NCBI RefSeq assembly: GCF_040689395.1
Contig: NZ_JBFAZX010000013.1
Coordinates: forward strand, 62,001 to 126,000
Direction of reading: 5' to 3'
DNA from: Dactylosporangium sp040689395
Lineage (GTDB): Bacteria > Actinomycetota > Actinomycetes > Mycobacteriales > Micromonosporaceae
DNA: 64,000 nucleotides
Shown here: positions 16,734 to 25,978 of the stretch, in pieces
Layout: every line of letters begins with the position of its first letter
How positions within the stretch are numbered: the first letter of the stretch is position 1
Notes under the pieces: model-generated
Databases searched by the model: none
Seen by the model: the letters and a program-made list of their open reading frames with translations, nothing else
Told to the model about the DNA's origin: nothing
Program-made: the position numbers and the translations under genes

Positions 16734-18170
16734 GTGCGGTTTCTCAACGACCAGACGCCCGGGCACGATCTCACCTACGACGACGTCTTCATGGTGCCGA
16801 GCCGCTCCGCGGTCGAGTCGCGGATGCAGGTGGATCTCACCACGCACGACGGAAGCGGCACCACGATCCCGATCGTCGTGTCGAACATGACCGCCGTCGC
16901 CGGCCGGCGCATGGCCGAGACCGTCGCCCGCCGCGGCGCCATCGCGATTATCCCCCAGGACATTCCGATCGACGTCGTCGCCGAGGCGGTCTCCTGGGTG
17001 AAACGGCGGCACCTGGTGTACGACACCCCGATCACCCTCGGCCCGGCCGAGACCGTCTCCCTCGCCCTGGACCTGCTGCCCAAGCGGGCGCACGGCGCGG
17101 TGATCGTGGTCGACGACGGCCGCCCGATCGGCGTGGTCACCGAGAGCGACTGCGTCGACGTCGACCGCTTCACCCAGCTGGGCAGCGTCATGTCGCGCAA
17201 CCTGCTCACCCTGCCCGACGATGCGATGCCCGAGGAGGCGTTCAACCGGCTGGCCGCCGGCCACCACAAGCTGGCGCCGGTGATCGACCAGGACGGCCAG
17301 CTCGTCGGCATTCTGACCCGTAACGCCGCGCTGCGTGCCACGCTCTACTCCCCGGCCGTCGACGCGGAGGGCCGGCTGCGCATCGGTGCCGCGATCGGCA
17401 TCACCGGCGACGCGGCCGGCCGCGCGGACAAGCTCATCGCCGCCGGCGTCGACGTGCTCGTGGTCGACACCGCGCACGGCCACCAGGAGCGCATGATCGG
17501 CACGCTGCGCGCGGTGCGGGCGCTGGACCCGGCCGTGCCGGTGGTGGCCGGCAACGTGGTCACCCGGGAGGGGACCGCCGACCTGCTGGCCGCGGGGGCC
17601 GACATCGTCAAGGTCGGCGTCGGACCGGGCGCCATGTGCACCACCCGGATGATGACGGGGGTCGGCCGCCCGCAGTTCTCCGCCGTGCTCGAATGCGCCG
17701 CCGAGGCGCGCCACTACGGCGGGCACGTGTGGGCCGACGGCGGGGTCCGCCACCCGCGCGACGTGGCCCTCGCCCTCGCCGCCGGCGCCTCCAACGTGAT
17801 GATCGGCTCCTGGCTGGCCGGCACCCACGAGTCGCCCGGCGACCCGCGCCGTGACCCCGACGGCCGGCTCTACAAGGAGAACTTCGGCATGGCGTCGGCC
17901 CGGGCGGTGAGCCGCCGCACGGCCGACGACACGGCCTACGAGCGCGCCCGCAAGGCGCTGTTCGAGGAGGGGATCTCCTCCTCCCGGATGTACCTCGACC
18001 CACGCAGCCCTGGCGTGGAGGACATCCTCGACGAGATCGTGGCCGGCGTGCGCAGCGCCTGCACCTACGCGGGCGCCGCCGACATGGCCGAGTTCGCCGA
18101 GCGGGCGACGGTCGGCGTGCAGAGCGCCGCGGGTTACGCGGAGGGTAAACCTCTCGACGTGAGCTGGTGA
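16734..18170 (+). CDS. guaB1: GuaB1 family IMP dehydrogenase-related protein (GMP reductase type)
   Basis: A 478-residue TIM-barrel protein with an internal CBS pair at about residues 95-200. The barrel shows LTYDDVFMVP, VVSNMTAVAGRRMAE, VVDTAHGHQ and the flap cysteine in VGVGPGAMCTTRMMTGVGRP (Cys302). Mycobacterial GuaB1 has been shown to act as a CBS-containing GMP reductase (GMP to IMP), and this protein matches that subgroup in the N-terminal signature and in having MCTTRM rather than the canonical IMP dehydrogenase loop. It would therefore serve purine salvage alongside purA. The short start at 16734 is set by the motif FLNDQTPGHDLTYDD. Confidence 0.9.
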   Translation: MRFLNDQTPGHDLTYDDVFMVPSRSAVESRMQVDLTTHDGSGTTIPIVVSNMTAVAGRRMAETVARRGAIAIIPQDIPIDVVAEAVSWVKRRHLVYDTPITLGPAETVSLALDLLPKRAHGAVIVVDDGRPIGVVTESDCVDVDRFTQLGSVMSRNLLTLPDDAMPEEAFNRLAAGHHKLAPVIDQDGQLVGILTRNAALRATLYSPAVDAEGRLRIGAAIGITGDAAGRADKLIAAGVDVLVVDTAHGHQERMIGTLRAVRALDPAVPVVAGNVVTREGTADLLAAGADIVKVGVGPGAMCTTRMMTGVGRPQFSAVLECAAEARHYGGHVWADGGVRHPRDVALALAAGASNVMIGSWLAGTHESPGDPRRDPDGRLYKENFGMASARAVSRRTADDTAYERARKALFEEGISSSRMYLDPRSPGVEDILDEIVAGVRSACTYAGAADMAEFAERATVGVQSAAGYAEGKPLDVSW

Positions 18171-18224
18171 TTACGGCAAAAGTCGGATGGTCCGGTCACG
18201 TGCGGGTCCCGTAATGTGCGTCTC

Positions 18225-18257
18225 GTGAACCTCGATCGCGACCATTCCGGCTCGTGA
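18225..18257 (+). CDS. Possible 10-codon leaderless uORF overlapping flippase start
   Basis: TAATGT at 18212-18217 is followed after seven bases by GTG, which opens a 10-residue frame (VNLDRDHSGS). Its TGA overlaps the GTG of the flippase gene as GTGA. This is the shape of a leader peptide that couples translation to the next gene. Its existence as a translated product is inference. Confidence 0.4.
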   Translation: MNLDRDHSGS

Positions 18258-19609
18258 ACCTACGCCCGTTGTCGCGCCGCATGCAGGGGTTGGGCGGCGC
18301 TTCTCGCTTCGTCGGCGCGGGCCTGCTGGACCAGGTGGTCATCGCCGCCGCCAACTCGGCGAACACCCTCCTGGGTGCCACCTTGCCGAAGGAGCAGTTC
18401 GGCGCGCTGGCGCTCGCCCTCGCCGTGGGCTACTTCGCCATGTACCTGAACCGCGCGGTCGTCGGCGACGTGCTGCTGGCGCTGGCCTCGCGGTATGACG
18501 GGGAGCCCCGTGTGCGGCTGGCCCGCAACGGCGTGGCCACCGCGCTGTGCTCCGGCCTGCTCGCCACCGCGATCTTCGTGGTGCTCTGGGCCGTCTGGCC
18601 CAACACAGGCGAGATCGACCTGAGCCAGATCATCTGGCTCGCGCCGTTCATGGTGCCGATCATGGTGCACGACACGGCCCGCTGCGACTATCTCGCCGAT
18701 CGGCGCCCGGACAAGGCCCTCGGCATCGACCTGGTCTGGGCCGGCGTTCAGGCGACCCTGGTCGCCATCATGATCGTCACGCACACCTTCAGCGCTGGCG
18801 GCCTGCTGGCGGTCTGGGGCCTCGGCGCCACCGCCGGCGCCACCGTCTACCTGGTGCGCGAGCGCCGCCTGCCGTGGCAGGGCAGCCCGCTGGCCTGGCT
18901 ATCGGAGACCCGACACTTGTCCGGCTGGTTCACCGCCACCGCGATCGTGGCCCAGGTGCAGGTGCTCGCGATCAGCTTCATCGTCGCCGGCCGGCTCTCC
19001 AAGGTCGACCTGGCCAACCTGCGCTTCGTGCAGACCGTGCAGCTCTCGCCGATCCAGAACCTGATCACCGCGATCCAGAGCCTGCTCGTTCCGCGCGCCT
19101 CCCGCAACGCCGCGGCCGCCGCCAAGCCGGGCCCGGAAGGCATCGAGGCCATGCTGGCGCTGCGCCGCCAGACCCGCCAGCTGGCCACCGCCTTCGCCAT
19201 CCTCGGCGCGCTGATGGTGCTGATCGTCTGGCCGCTGGTCTCGTTCGTGCTCGTGCACACGCACAAGTTCGCGGAGGCCGCCCCGCTGGCCCTGCCGATC
19301 GCGTTGCAGGGCGCGGTGTACCTGCTCCAGGTGCCCTTCACCGCGGCGATGCGAGGGATGCACCGGGCACGGATGCTGTTCCTGCAGTACGTCGTGTTCG
19401 CCACGGTCTCGCTCAGCGGCCTGACCCTCGGCGCCGACTGGGGCGGGCTGCACGGCGCCGCGTGGGGCCTGCTGACCGGCTCGACCGCCGGCCTGATCTG
19501 CATGGTGATCCTGTACGCCTACGCCCTGAGGTGGGTCGGCCCGCAGCCGGGCACGCCCGCACCGGAGCGTGTGGAGGTCCCGCAGAAGCCTAGCGAGGCC
19601 CCGGTCTGA
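18254..19609 (+). CDS. Polysaccharide flippase (MOP/Wzx-like)
   Basis: A 451-residue integral membrane protein with about 12 hydrophobic segments over residues 20-435 and a short charged C-terminal tail. It matches the MOP exporter superfamily in the paired bundle pattern and in motifs such as LGATLPKEQFGALALALA near the N-terminus. Such proteins flip lipid-linked sugars across the membrane. The neighbouring glycosyltransferase, DUF2142 protein and polyprenyl sugar transferase support an exopolysaccharide or cell-wall glycopolymer role. The GTG start has no ribosome site of its own and overlaps a putative leader peptide stop. Confidence 0.82.
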   Translation: MNLRPLSRRMQGLGGASRFVGAGLLDQVVIAAANSANTLLGATLPKEQFGALALALAVGYFAMYLNRAVVGDVLLALASRYDGEPRVRLARNGVATALCSGLLATAIFVVLWAVWPNTGEIDLSQIIWLAPFMVPIMVHDTARCDYLADRRPDKALGIDLVWAGVQATLVAIMIVTHTFSAGGLLAVWGLGATAGATVYLVRERRLPWQGSPLAWLSETRHLSGWFTATAIVAQVQVLAISFIVAGRLSKVDLANLRFVQTVQLSPIQNLITAIQSLLVPRASRNAAAAAKPGPEGIEAMLALRRQTRQLATAFAILGALMVLIVWPLVSFVLVHTHKFAEAAPLALPIALQGAVYLLQVPFTAAMRGMHRARMLFLQYVVFATVSLSGLTLGADWGGLHGAAWGLLTGSTAGLICMVILYAYALRWVGPQPGTPAPERVEVPQKPSEAPV

Positions 19610-19610
19610 T

Positions 19611-19644
19611 CGGCGCTGAGCGGCGCGAGTGCCGCTCAGCGCCG
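19611..19644. terminator. Convergent hairpin between flippase and GT4 genes
   Basis: A perfect 14-bp inverted repeat, arms 19611-19624 and 19631-19644, loop GCGAGT. It begins one base after the flippase stop. Confidence 0.85.
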
Positions 19645-19657
19645 TATCGGCCTGCGA

Positions 19658-20833
19658 TCAGCCCGCCGACGGCCCCGCGCCGCGGTCGAGGACCGCTCGG
19701 TAGATGCCGATCAGCCGCTCGGTGAGCACGTCCGGGGCGAACTGCGACTCGTAGCGCGCCCGCGCCACCGGCGCCAGCGCCGCCGCGCCCTCGTGTGCCT
19801 TGCGCAGCCCGTCGGCCAGCGAGGCGGCGTCGGCTTCGACGACCCAGCCGGCCTCGCCGGTCAGGTACGGCATCCCGCCCCGGTCGGTGACCAGCACCGG
19901 GCGGCCGCCGGACAGCGCCTCGAGAATGATCGTGGGGAGCACGTCGTGCCAGGTGGAGGCGGCGATCACGCAGGCGGCGCGGGCCACCTCGGCGCGCACG
20001 GTGGCGTTGTCGACCGGTCCGAGGTAGGTGACGTCCCCGCGTTCGGCCGCGGCCCGCTCGGCATGTGGGCGCAGCGGCCCGTCGCCGATGATCCGCAGCG
20101 GGCCGAGCGCCCCGTCGTCGTGCCGCGACCAGGCGTCCAGCACCAGTTCGAGCCCCTTTTCCGGGGTGAGCCGCGCGGCGTAGAGGAAGCCGTTGCCGGG
20201 CCCGGTCGCCGCGCCTGTGTCCGGGATGCCGTTGGGCTTCACGGTGATGCGCTCGGCGGGGATGCCGAAGTCGGCGAGGTGGGCGGCGATGCGGTCGGTC
20301 AGCGCGACGAAGTGGTCGACCTGCTTCCAAGTGCTGCGGTGGTACGTCAGGGTGGCCGCCATGACCGCCGACTGCGCCTTGGAACCGCGATAGCACGCGT
20401 GCGTGACGGCCGGCGTCGGGAACGTCCGGCCCCGGCACTGCGTGCAGATGTGCCCGTCGCGGAAGTACAGGCCCGGCGCGCAGACCTGCCGGTAGTTGTG
20501 CACGGTGTGCACGACCGGGACGCCGTGGGCGTGTGCGGTCTTCACGATCGAGGGGGAGATCAGCGGATACGGATTGTGTAGGTGTACCAAATCCGGCTTT
20601 TCCGCTTTTATCACCGCGGACAGCGCGCGCTGCGACGCGCCGTTGCGCAGCGGGGAGAGCGGCAGCAGCACCTTCTGCGCCGTGGAGAACGTGCCGATCT
20701 CGTCCGAGCTGCGCAGGAAGGGCACCACGGTGACGCCTGCCGCGCCGAGCTGCGCGATCTCGGCATCGACGATCACGTTTTCGCCGGACGGCTGCCCGGA
20801 CGCGTAACGATTGTGCGCGACGACGACCTTCAT
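19658..20833 (-). CDS. GT4-type glycosyltransferase
   Basis: A 391-residue GT-B glycosyltransferase. The N-terminal acceptor half contains VHLHNPYPLISPSIV and HTVHNYRQVCAPG. The C-terminal donor half has NGIPDTG, LYAARLTPEKGLELVLDAW and the EX7E-like region in IILEALSGGRPVLVTDRGG. It probably transfers a sugar from a nucleotide donor to a lipid-linked or surface glycan intermediate made by the neighbouring genes. No signal or membrane segment is present. The ATG at 20833 has minus-strand TAGGCT nine bases upstream and is divergent from the fpg-like gene. Confidence 0.9.
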   Translation of the reverse strand: MKVVVAHNRYASGQPSGENVIVDAEIAQLGAAGVTVVPFLRSSDEIGTFSTAQKVLLPLSPLRNGASQRALSAVIKAEKPDLVHLHNPYPLISPSIVKTAHAHGVPVVHTVHNYRQVCAPGLYFRDGHICTQCRGRTFPTPAVTHACYRGSKAQSAVMAATLTYHRSTWKQVDHFVALTDRIAAHLADFGIPAERITVKPNGIPDTGAATGPGNGFLYAARLTPEKGLELVLDAWSRHDDGALGPLRIIGDGPLRPHAERAAAERGDVTYLGPVDNATVRAEVARAACVIAASTWHDVLPTIILEALSGGRPVLVTDRGGMPYLTGEAGWVVEADAASLADGLRKAHEGAAALAPVARARYESQFAPDVLTERLIGIYRAVLDRGAGPSAG

Positions 20834-20865
20834 GATGCAGGAAGCCTACGGACCGTGTCTTGCGG

Positions 20866-20871
20866 CAGACT
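20866..20871 (+). promoter_or_regulatory. -10-like hexamer, leaderless promoter of Fpg/Nei gene
   Basis: CAGACT lies six bases before the GTG at 20878 with no ribosome site. Confidence 0.45.
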
Positions 20872-20877
20872 GGACGG

Positions 20878-21750
20878 GTGCCCGAGCTTCCCGAGGTCGA
20901 GGCGCTCGCCGCGTTCCTGCGAGAGCGCGCCGCCGGCCACACCGTCGACCGCATCGAGGTCTCCGCGATCAGCGCGCTGAAGACCTTCGACCCACCGATC
21001 ACCGCCGCGGCTGGCCGCCCGATCACCGGCGCCTCCCGGCACGGCAAGTTCCTCGATATTCACATCGGCTCCGATGCCGGCCCCGACCTGCACCTCGTCG
21101 TCCACCTGGCCCGTGCCGGCTGGCTGCACTACCGCGACTCCTTCAACGCCAAGACGCCGCTCAAGCCCGGCTCCGGCCCGATCGCGCTGCGCGTGCGCCT
21201 CGACGACGAGTCCGGCTTCGACCTGACCGAGGCGGGCACGAAGAAGAGCCTGGCGGCGTATTTCGTGACCGACCCGCGCCTGGTCCCGGGCGTGTCCCGG
21301 CTCGGGCCGGACGCGCTGGCGGTGAGCGCCGAGGATTTCGCCGCGGCCATGCGCTCCCGGCGCGGCCAGATCAAGGGCGTCCTCACCGATCAGACCGTTC
21401 TCGCCGGGGTCGGCAACGCCTACTCCGACGAGATACTCCACGCGGCGAAGATGTCACCCTTCGCGTTGACCAACAAGATCACCGACGAGGCGATGGCGCG
21501 GCTGCACGCGGCCATGCGCACCGCGCTGACCGGCGCCGTGGCGCGCTCCGTGGGGCAGAAGGCCGCCACGCTGAAGTCCGAGAAGCGCTCCGGGCTCGCC
21601 GTGCACGCGCGCACCGGCCTGCCCTGCCCGGTGTGCGGCGACACGGTGCGCGAGGTGTCGTTCGCGGACACGTCGCTGCAGTACTGCCCCACGTGCCAGA
21701 CCGGCGGCAAGCCGTTGGCGGACCGCCGGCTCTCGAAGCTCGTACGTTGA
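20878..21750 (+). CDS. Fpg/Nei family DNA glycosylase
   Basis: A 290-residue base-excision repair enzyme that removes oxidised bases and nicks the abasic site. After the initiator the chain reads PELPEVE, so the catalytic Pro and Glu are present. A Lys in SRHGKFLDIHI matches the beta-hairpin catalytic lysine. The helix-two-turn-helix region includes VLAGVGNAYSDEILHAAKMSP, and the C-terminus has a CPVC-X16-CPTC zinc finger. The sequence alone does not separate Fpg from Nei-type specificity. The gene is set within the polysaccharide cluster and its stop overlaps the next start. Confidence 0.93.
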   Translation: MPELPEVEALAAFLRERAAGHTVDRIEVSAISALKTFDPPITAAAGRPITGASRHGKFLDIHIGSDAGPDLHLVVHLARAGWLHYRDSFNAKTPLKPGSGPIALRVRLDDESGFDLTEAGTKKSLAAYFVTDPRLVPGVSRLGPDALAVSAEDFAAAMRSRRGQIKGVLTDQTVLAGVGNAYSDEILHAAKMSPFALTNKITDEAMARLHAAMRTALTGAVARSVGQKAATLKSEKRSGLAVHARTGLPCPVCGDTVREVSFADTSLQYCPTCQTGGKPLADRRLSKLVR

Positions 21751-23216
21751 GCCGCGTACGCCCTGCGTTCGTCGCGGCCTTCGCCGCATTCTTCCTCCTC
21801 GGAACCGCGTGGGCCCTCGCTCTGCCCGTGAACGGGACGTACGACGAGAAACAGCACCTCGTCCGCGCCTTCGCGGTCTGGACCGGGCAGTGGCTGCCGC
21901 ACGAGCGCGCCATGGACGCGGGTGGGATCGAGACGAACGCGTTCATCGGCCCGCGCAGCCTGCTGCCCGACAACGCCGACTGCACCTGGATCGACAACCC
22001 GGCGTACCACCCCGCGTCCTGTCTGGTCACCAACGGCGACCGGACCAGCACGCTGGTGCCCAGCGCCGCGGCGCGGTACAGCCCGGTCTACTACGCGCTG
22101 GTCGGGCTGCCGCTGCGGATCAGCCCCGACGGCGCCGGCCTGATCTGGGCGCGGCTGCTGTCGGCCGTGCTGTCCGCGCTACTGCTCGCGTGGGCCGTGG
22201 CGCTGGCCTTGAGGGGCACCTCATCGGGCGGGAATCGGCTGCTCGCGTTGGCCGTGCTCCTCGTCGCGACGCCGATGCTGGCCGACCTGGCCGGGTCGAT
22301 CAACCCCAACGGGCTGGAGATCAGCGCGGCCGTGCTGCTGTTCGTCGCCGTGCTGCGCCGGAGCTGGGGGGCGGCCGGGGTGGCCTCGGTGCTGCTGTTC
22401 ACCGTTCGTGATCTCGGCCCGTTCTTCGTGCTCGCGGTGCTCGCGCTGTCGCTCTTCGTGACTCGGACGCTCCCGCGCGAGCTGCTGCGCCGCGCGTTTC
22501 TGGTCCCGGCCGCGCTCGGCGCCGGGTTCGCCGTGTTCTGGGCCGCCATCGCGTCCCGCGGCAGCGACCTGGGCCAGGGCCGCCCGGTGCCGCCGACGAC
22601 CTCCGGCGCGATCCTGAGCGACATCGTGCATTCGCGGGCCGAGTTCTGGGCCCGCCAGATCGTCGGCCAGTTCAACTACGGCGAGATGATGCTCCCGATC
22701 GCCGTGATCGGGCTGTGGTATCTCCTCGTCGCCGCCCTCGTGGTGCCCGCCGTGTGGCTCGGCGATTGGCGGCTGCGGCTCGGGATCGCCGCCGCGTTCG
22801 CCGGCAGCGTGGCGCTGCTGGTGGCCCTGGAGCTGTACTTCGCGCCGAAGGTCGGGCACTTCGCGCACGGCCGGTACGTCATGCCGCTCGGCGTGGGCGT
22901 GGTGCTTCTCGCGCCGTTGGCGGACCGTTATGCACAGTGGTTGTCGAATCGCGGGTGGCTGGATCGACTGGTGCTGGTTTGTGCGGCACTTACGGTACCG
23001 ATGCATATCTATGCCCTGGTCAGGGTCATGACCCGGTTCGAGCGGGGCGTCACCGCGGGCCTCAACCCGTTCGGCGGCGGCTGGACGCCCCCGGCGGGCA
23101 GCGTGACGCCGCTGCTGTGTGCTTTGGTGGGGGCTGTGCTACTCGGGGTGATTGTCACGCGCAGTTCTGTCCGCCCTACGCCAGTGCACTCGACAGCGAA
23201 TACGTTGAGCAACTAG
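21747..23216 (+). CDS. DUF2142-type polytopic membrane protein
   Basis: A membrane protein of about 489 residues with around nine hydrophobic helices. The N-terminal loop after the first helix reads NGTYDEKQHLVRAFAV and carries acidic residues, typical of the DUF2142 family, whose members look like GT-C glycosyltransferases. A role in adding sugars outside the membrane is inferred from fold and from the surrounding glycan genes. I start it at the TTG at 21747, which overlaps the preceding TGA as TTGA. No ATG or GTG gives the complete first helix. Longer in-frame readings upstream fall inside the glycosylase gene. Confidence 0.75.
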   Translation: MSRVRPAFVAAFAAFFLLGTAWALALPVNGTYDEKQHLVRAFAVWTGQWLPHERAMDAGGIETNAFIGPRSLLPDNADCTWIDNPAYHPASCLVTNGDRTSTLVPSAAARYSPVYYALVGLPLRISPDGAGLIWARLLSAVLSALLLAWAVALALRGTSSGGNRLLALAVLLVATPMLADLAGSINPNGLEISAAVLLFVAVLRRSWGAAGVASVLLFTVRDLGPFFVLAVLALSLFVTRTLPRELLRRAFLVPAALGAGFAVFWAAIASRGSDLGQGRPVPPTTSGAILSDIVHSRAEFWARQIVGQFNYGEMMLPIAVIGLWYLLVAALVVPAVWLGDWRLRLGIAAAFAGSVALLVALELYFAPKVGHFAHGRYVMPLGVGVVLLAPLADRYAQWLSNRGWLDRLVLVCAALTVPMHIYALVRVMTRFERGVTAGLNPFGGGWTPPAGSVTPLLCALVGAVLLGVIVTRSSVRPTPVHSTANTLSN

Positions 23217-23336
23217 TGTCGTCCGGTCGTCATCGGTAGCTCCGGCCGCCGTGGGACACTTTGCACGTGCTTTCCGGTGTCCGTGAATCAGCAGATCGCA
23301 TGGACTTGAGACGCAACCGGCCGAGCAGAGCAGTGT

Positions 23337-23386
23337 CGCGATCCGGGCATCGCGGCGCGAGAAAGTGCCGCGATCCGCGAATCGCG
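23337..23386. promoter_or_regulatory. Two tandem CGCGAT-N6-ATCGCG dyads
   Basis: CGCGATCCGGGCATCGCG spans 23337-23354 and CGCGATCCGCGAATCGCG spans 23369-23386. Centres are 32 bp apart, about three helical turns, so two dimers could bind the same DNA face. The pair lies 21 bp ahead of the sugar transferase start. Confidence 0.6.
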
Positions 23387-23406
23387 GTGCGAGAGGACGC
23401 ACTGAG

Positions 23407-24966
23407 GTGACCGCTAGTCTCCAACGTCCGGCCACTTCGCCGAGCCGGAGATCGACCTTGGGTGAACTCGACAGCTTCGAGATTCTGCCCGACCATGCGG
23501 TGACTCCCCTGGGGGCCACCGGAGTGCCGCGCTCGACCTGGCAGCGCACCAAGCGCGCCGCCCGCTGGCACCGTCCCTATGCGGCGATCCTGGTCCTGCT
23601 CGACACGGGCGCGGTGGCGCTGGCGTCGCTGACCGCCGCCACCAAGCTACCGCTGGCCGACTCCGGCTTCCAGCACAACCCGCGGCTGTTCGCTCTCGTG
23701 GCCTTCTTGATGCTGCCCGCGGTGTGGCTGCTCGCGCTGTGGGGTCACGGCGCCTACGACCGCCGCTACCTCGGCACCGGCACCGACGAGTTCAAGCGGG
23801 TGGTCCGCGCCTCCTGGACGGTTGTGGCCATCGTCGCGTTCGCGGCGTTCGCCTTCAAGGTCGACGCGTCGCGGTTCTCGGTCGGCGCCGCGCTTGTCTG
23901 CGGGCTCGGCTACGTGCTGATCCTGCGGTATATCGCCAGGCGCGCGCTCGCGTTCGCACGCACGAAGTTCCACCTGGCGACTCACCGGATGCTGCTCGTC
24001 GGCACCTTGCAGGAGGCCCTCGAGGTCCACGCGACGATCGGTCGCGACCCCGCCGCGGGCCTGGTGCCGGTCGGCATCCACCTCACCGAGGGCTACGCGC
24101 CGCGGGCGAGCACCGTCACGCCGGTGCCCGTGCACGCCGGCCGCGACATCCTCTCGCTGGTGCGCGAGCTCAACGCCGACACGATTGCCGTCTGCGGCTC
24201 GGCCAGCGCCGAGCCGGTCGAGCTGCGCCGGCTCGCCTGGCAGCTCGAGGGCACCGGCATCGACCTCGCCGTGGCGCCCCAGCTGACCGACATCGCGGGC
24301 CCGCGTGTGCACATCCGCCCGATCGAGGGCATCCCGCTGCTCTACGTCGAGGAGCCGAAGCTCTCCGGCGTCGGCTGGCTGTTCAAGAACGTGATCGACC
24401 GGGTGCTAGCCCTGCTCGGCCTACTTCTCGTCCTGCCCTTCTTCCCCCTCGTGGCACTGGCAATCAAACTTTCCGACCCGGGCCCAATCTTCTTCCGCCA
24501 GCCGCGCATCGGCCGCGAGGGCAGGACGTTCCGCGTGTGGAAGCTGCGGACGATGTATGTGGACGCGGAGGAGCGGCTGGCCACGCTGCACGATCAGAAC
24601 GAGAGCGACGGCCTGCTCTTCAAGATGAAGAACGACCCGCGCATCTTCAGGGTCGGCAAGTGGCTGCGCGCGACGTCGATCGACGAGCTGCCGCAGCTGA
24701 TCAACGTCCTCGTCGGCGAGATGTCCCTGGTCGGCCCCCGCCCCCTCCCCGCCGAGGACGGTGACTTCCTGGGCGACGTCCGCCGCCGCCTGCTGGTCCG
24801 CCCCGGCATCACGGGCTTGTGGCAGGTCTCCGGCCGAAGCGACCTGAGCTGGGACGACGCGGTGCGCCTGGATCTGTACTACGTGGACAACTGGTCCCTG
24901 GTCTTGGACCTGCACACCCTGTGGCGCACGATCGGCGTGGTCGTGTTCCGCAAGGGCGCCTATTAG
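23407..24966 (+). CDS. Polyprenyl-phosphate sugar phosphotransferase (exopolysaccharide initiation)
   Basis: A 519-residue membrane enzyme that loads the first sugar-phosphate on undecaprenyl phosphate. Four or five N-terminal helices (about residues 55-200) and a nucleotide-fold domain (CoA-binding-like, around MLLVGTLQEALEVHATIGRD) precede the bacterial sugar transferase domain. This shows LSDPGPIFFRQPRIGREG, FRVWKLRTMYVDAEERL, RATSIDELPQLINVL and MSLVGPRPLPAED in order. The final part includes RPGITGLWQVSGRS. The GTG at 23407 has GAGAGG about ten bases upstream. Tandem dyads before it may control the gene. The donor sugar is not determined. Confidence 0.92.
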   Translation: MTASLQRPATSPSRRSTLGELDSFEILPDHAVTPLGATGVPRSTWQRTKRAARWHRPYAAILVLLDTGAVALASLTAATKLPLADSGFQHNPRLFALVAFLMLPAVWLLALWGHGAYDRRYLGTGTDEFKRVVRASWTVVAIVAFAAFAFKVDASRFSVGAALVCGLGYVLILRYIARRALAFARTKFHLATHRMLLVGTLQEALEVHATIGRDPAAGLVPVGIHLTEGYAPRASTVTPVPVHAGRDILSLVRELNADTIAVCGSASAEPVELRRLAWQLEGTGIDLAVAPQLTDIAGPRVHIRPIEGIPLLYVEEPKLSGVGWLFKNVIDRVLALLGLLLVLPFFPLVALAIKLSDPGPIFFRQPRIGREGRTFRVWKLRTMYVDAEERLATLHDQNESDGLLFKMKNDPRIFRVGKWLRATSIDELPQLINVLVGEMSLVGPRPLPAEDGDFLGDVRRRLLVRPGITGLWQVSGRSDLSWDDAVRLDLYYVDNWSLVLDLHTLWRTIGVVVFRKGAY

Positions 24967-25202
24967 GCGGTCCGGCTCGTGTAGCCGCGTCGGCGATCGG
25001 TGCACGGTTCGGACACCGGTGACGGTCTATCCAAACCCGCGGTGCGGGGTCACCTGACAGCTGCGCCGCCGAGTCGCGGACCCTCGACCGCCCGGCTTTG
25101 TCGTGAGATGTCCTGATCTCGCCCGGCCCCGCGCGCACAACGGCGGCCGAGGTCTCCACAATCCCTCCACATCGCCGACCGAGTGCCTGCACGACGCGCG
25201 AA

Positions 25203-25208
25203 TACGCT
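25203..25208 (+). promoter_or_regulatory. -10-like hexamer, leaderless promoter of response regulator
   Basis: TACGCT, seven bases before the ATG at 25216, with no ribosome site. The remaining gap from 24967 shows no gene or clear hairpin. Confidence 0.5.
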
Positions 25209-25215
25209 GCAATGC

Positions 25216-25914
25216 ATGAACGCAGCAGGGGAGCGTCGCCGCGTGCTCGTCGTGGACGACGAGCGCATGATCGCGGAGTCGATCGCGGTACGGCTTCGCG
25301 CCGAGGGCTTCTCCGTGGACACCGCCCACGACGGGCCGTCCGCGGTCGCGGCGGCCAAGCTGATCCGGCCCGACCTCGTGGTGCTCGACGTGATGCTGCC
25401 CGGCTTCGACGGCCTCGAGGTGTGCCGGCGCATCCAGGCCGAGCGCCCCGTCGCGGTGCTGATGCTGACCGCGCGCGACGACGAGACCGACATGCTCGTC
25501 GGACTCGCCGTCGGCGCCGACGACTACCTGACCAAACCGTTCTCCATGCGCGAGCTCGCCGCCCGCGTGCACGTCCTGCTGCGGCGGATCGAGCGCCTCG
25601 CACAGGTACAGCCGGATCCCAACCAGACCCCGATCGTCCTCGGCGACCTCGAGATCAACCGGGCGCAGCGGCGGGTCACCCGCGCCGGCGTCGAGGCGCA
25701 CCTGACGCCGACCGAGTTCGACCTGCTCGTCAACCTGGCCGCCCGTCCGCGCACGGTCCTGCCCCGCGAGCGGCTGCTCGCCGAGGTGTGGGGCTGGGCG
25801 GACGCGTCGGGCACCCGCACTGTCGACAGCCACATCAAGGCACTGCGCCGGAAGCTGGGTGCCGACCTCATCCGCACTGTCCACGGCGTCGGCTACGCAC
25901 TGGAGTCCGCGTGA
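25216..25914 (+). CDS. OmpR/PhoB family response regulator
   Basis: A 232-residue two-component transcription factor. The receiver domain (about residues 9-122) has the acidic pair Asp14-Asp15, phosphoacceptor Asp58 in VVLDVMLPGFDG and Lys107 in GADDYLTKPF. The winged-helix DNA-binding domain (about 140-230) ends with TVDSHIKALRRKLGADLIRT and HGVGYAL. The ATG at 25216 gives the compact start usual for the family. An overlapping ATG at 25212 is out of frame. Its partner kinase is encoded 64 bp downstream. The genes controlled are unknown. Confidence 0.95.
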   Translation: MNAAGERRRVLVVDDERMIAESIAVRLRAEGFSVDTAHDGPSAVAAAKLIRPDLVVLDVMLPGFDGLEVCRRIQAERPVAVLMLTARDDETDMLVGLAVGADDYLTKPFSMRELAARVHVLLRRIERLAQVQPDPNQTPIVLGDLEINRAQRRVTRAGVEAHLTPTEFDLLVNLAARPRTVLPRERLLAEVWGWADASGTRTVDSHIKALRRKLGADLIRTVHGVGYALESA

Positions 25915-25978
25915 GGGCGCCTGGTCTGGGTCGATCAGCGTGAAGCCTTATCAAGCCCGACTGGGCGGAGGTGGCAGC

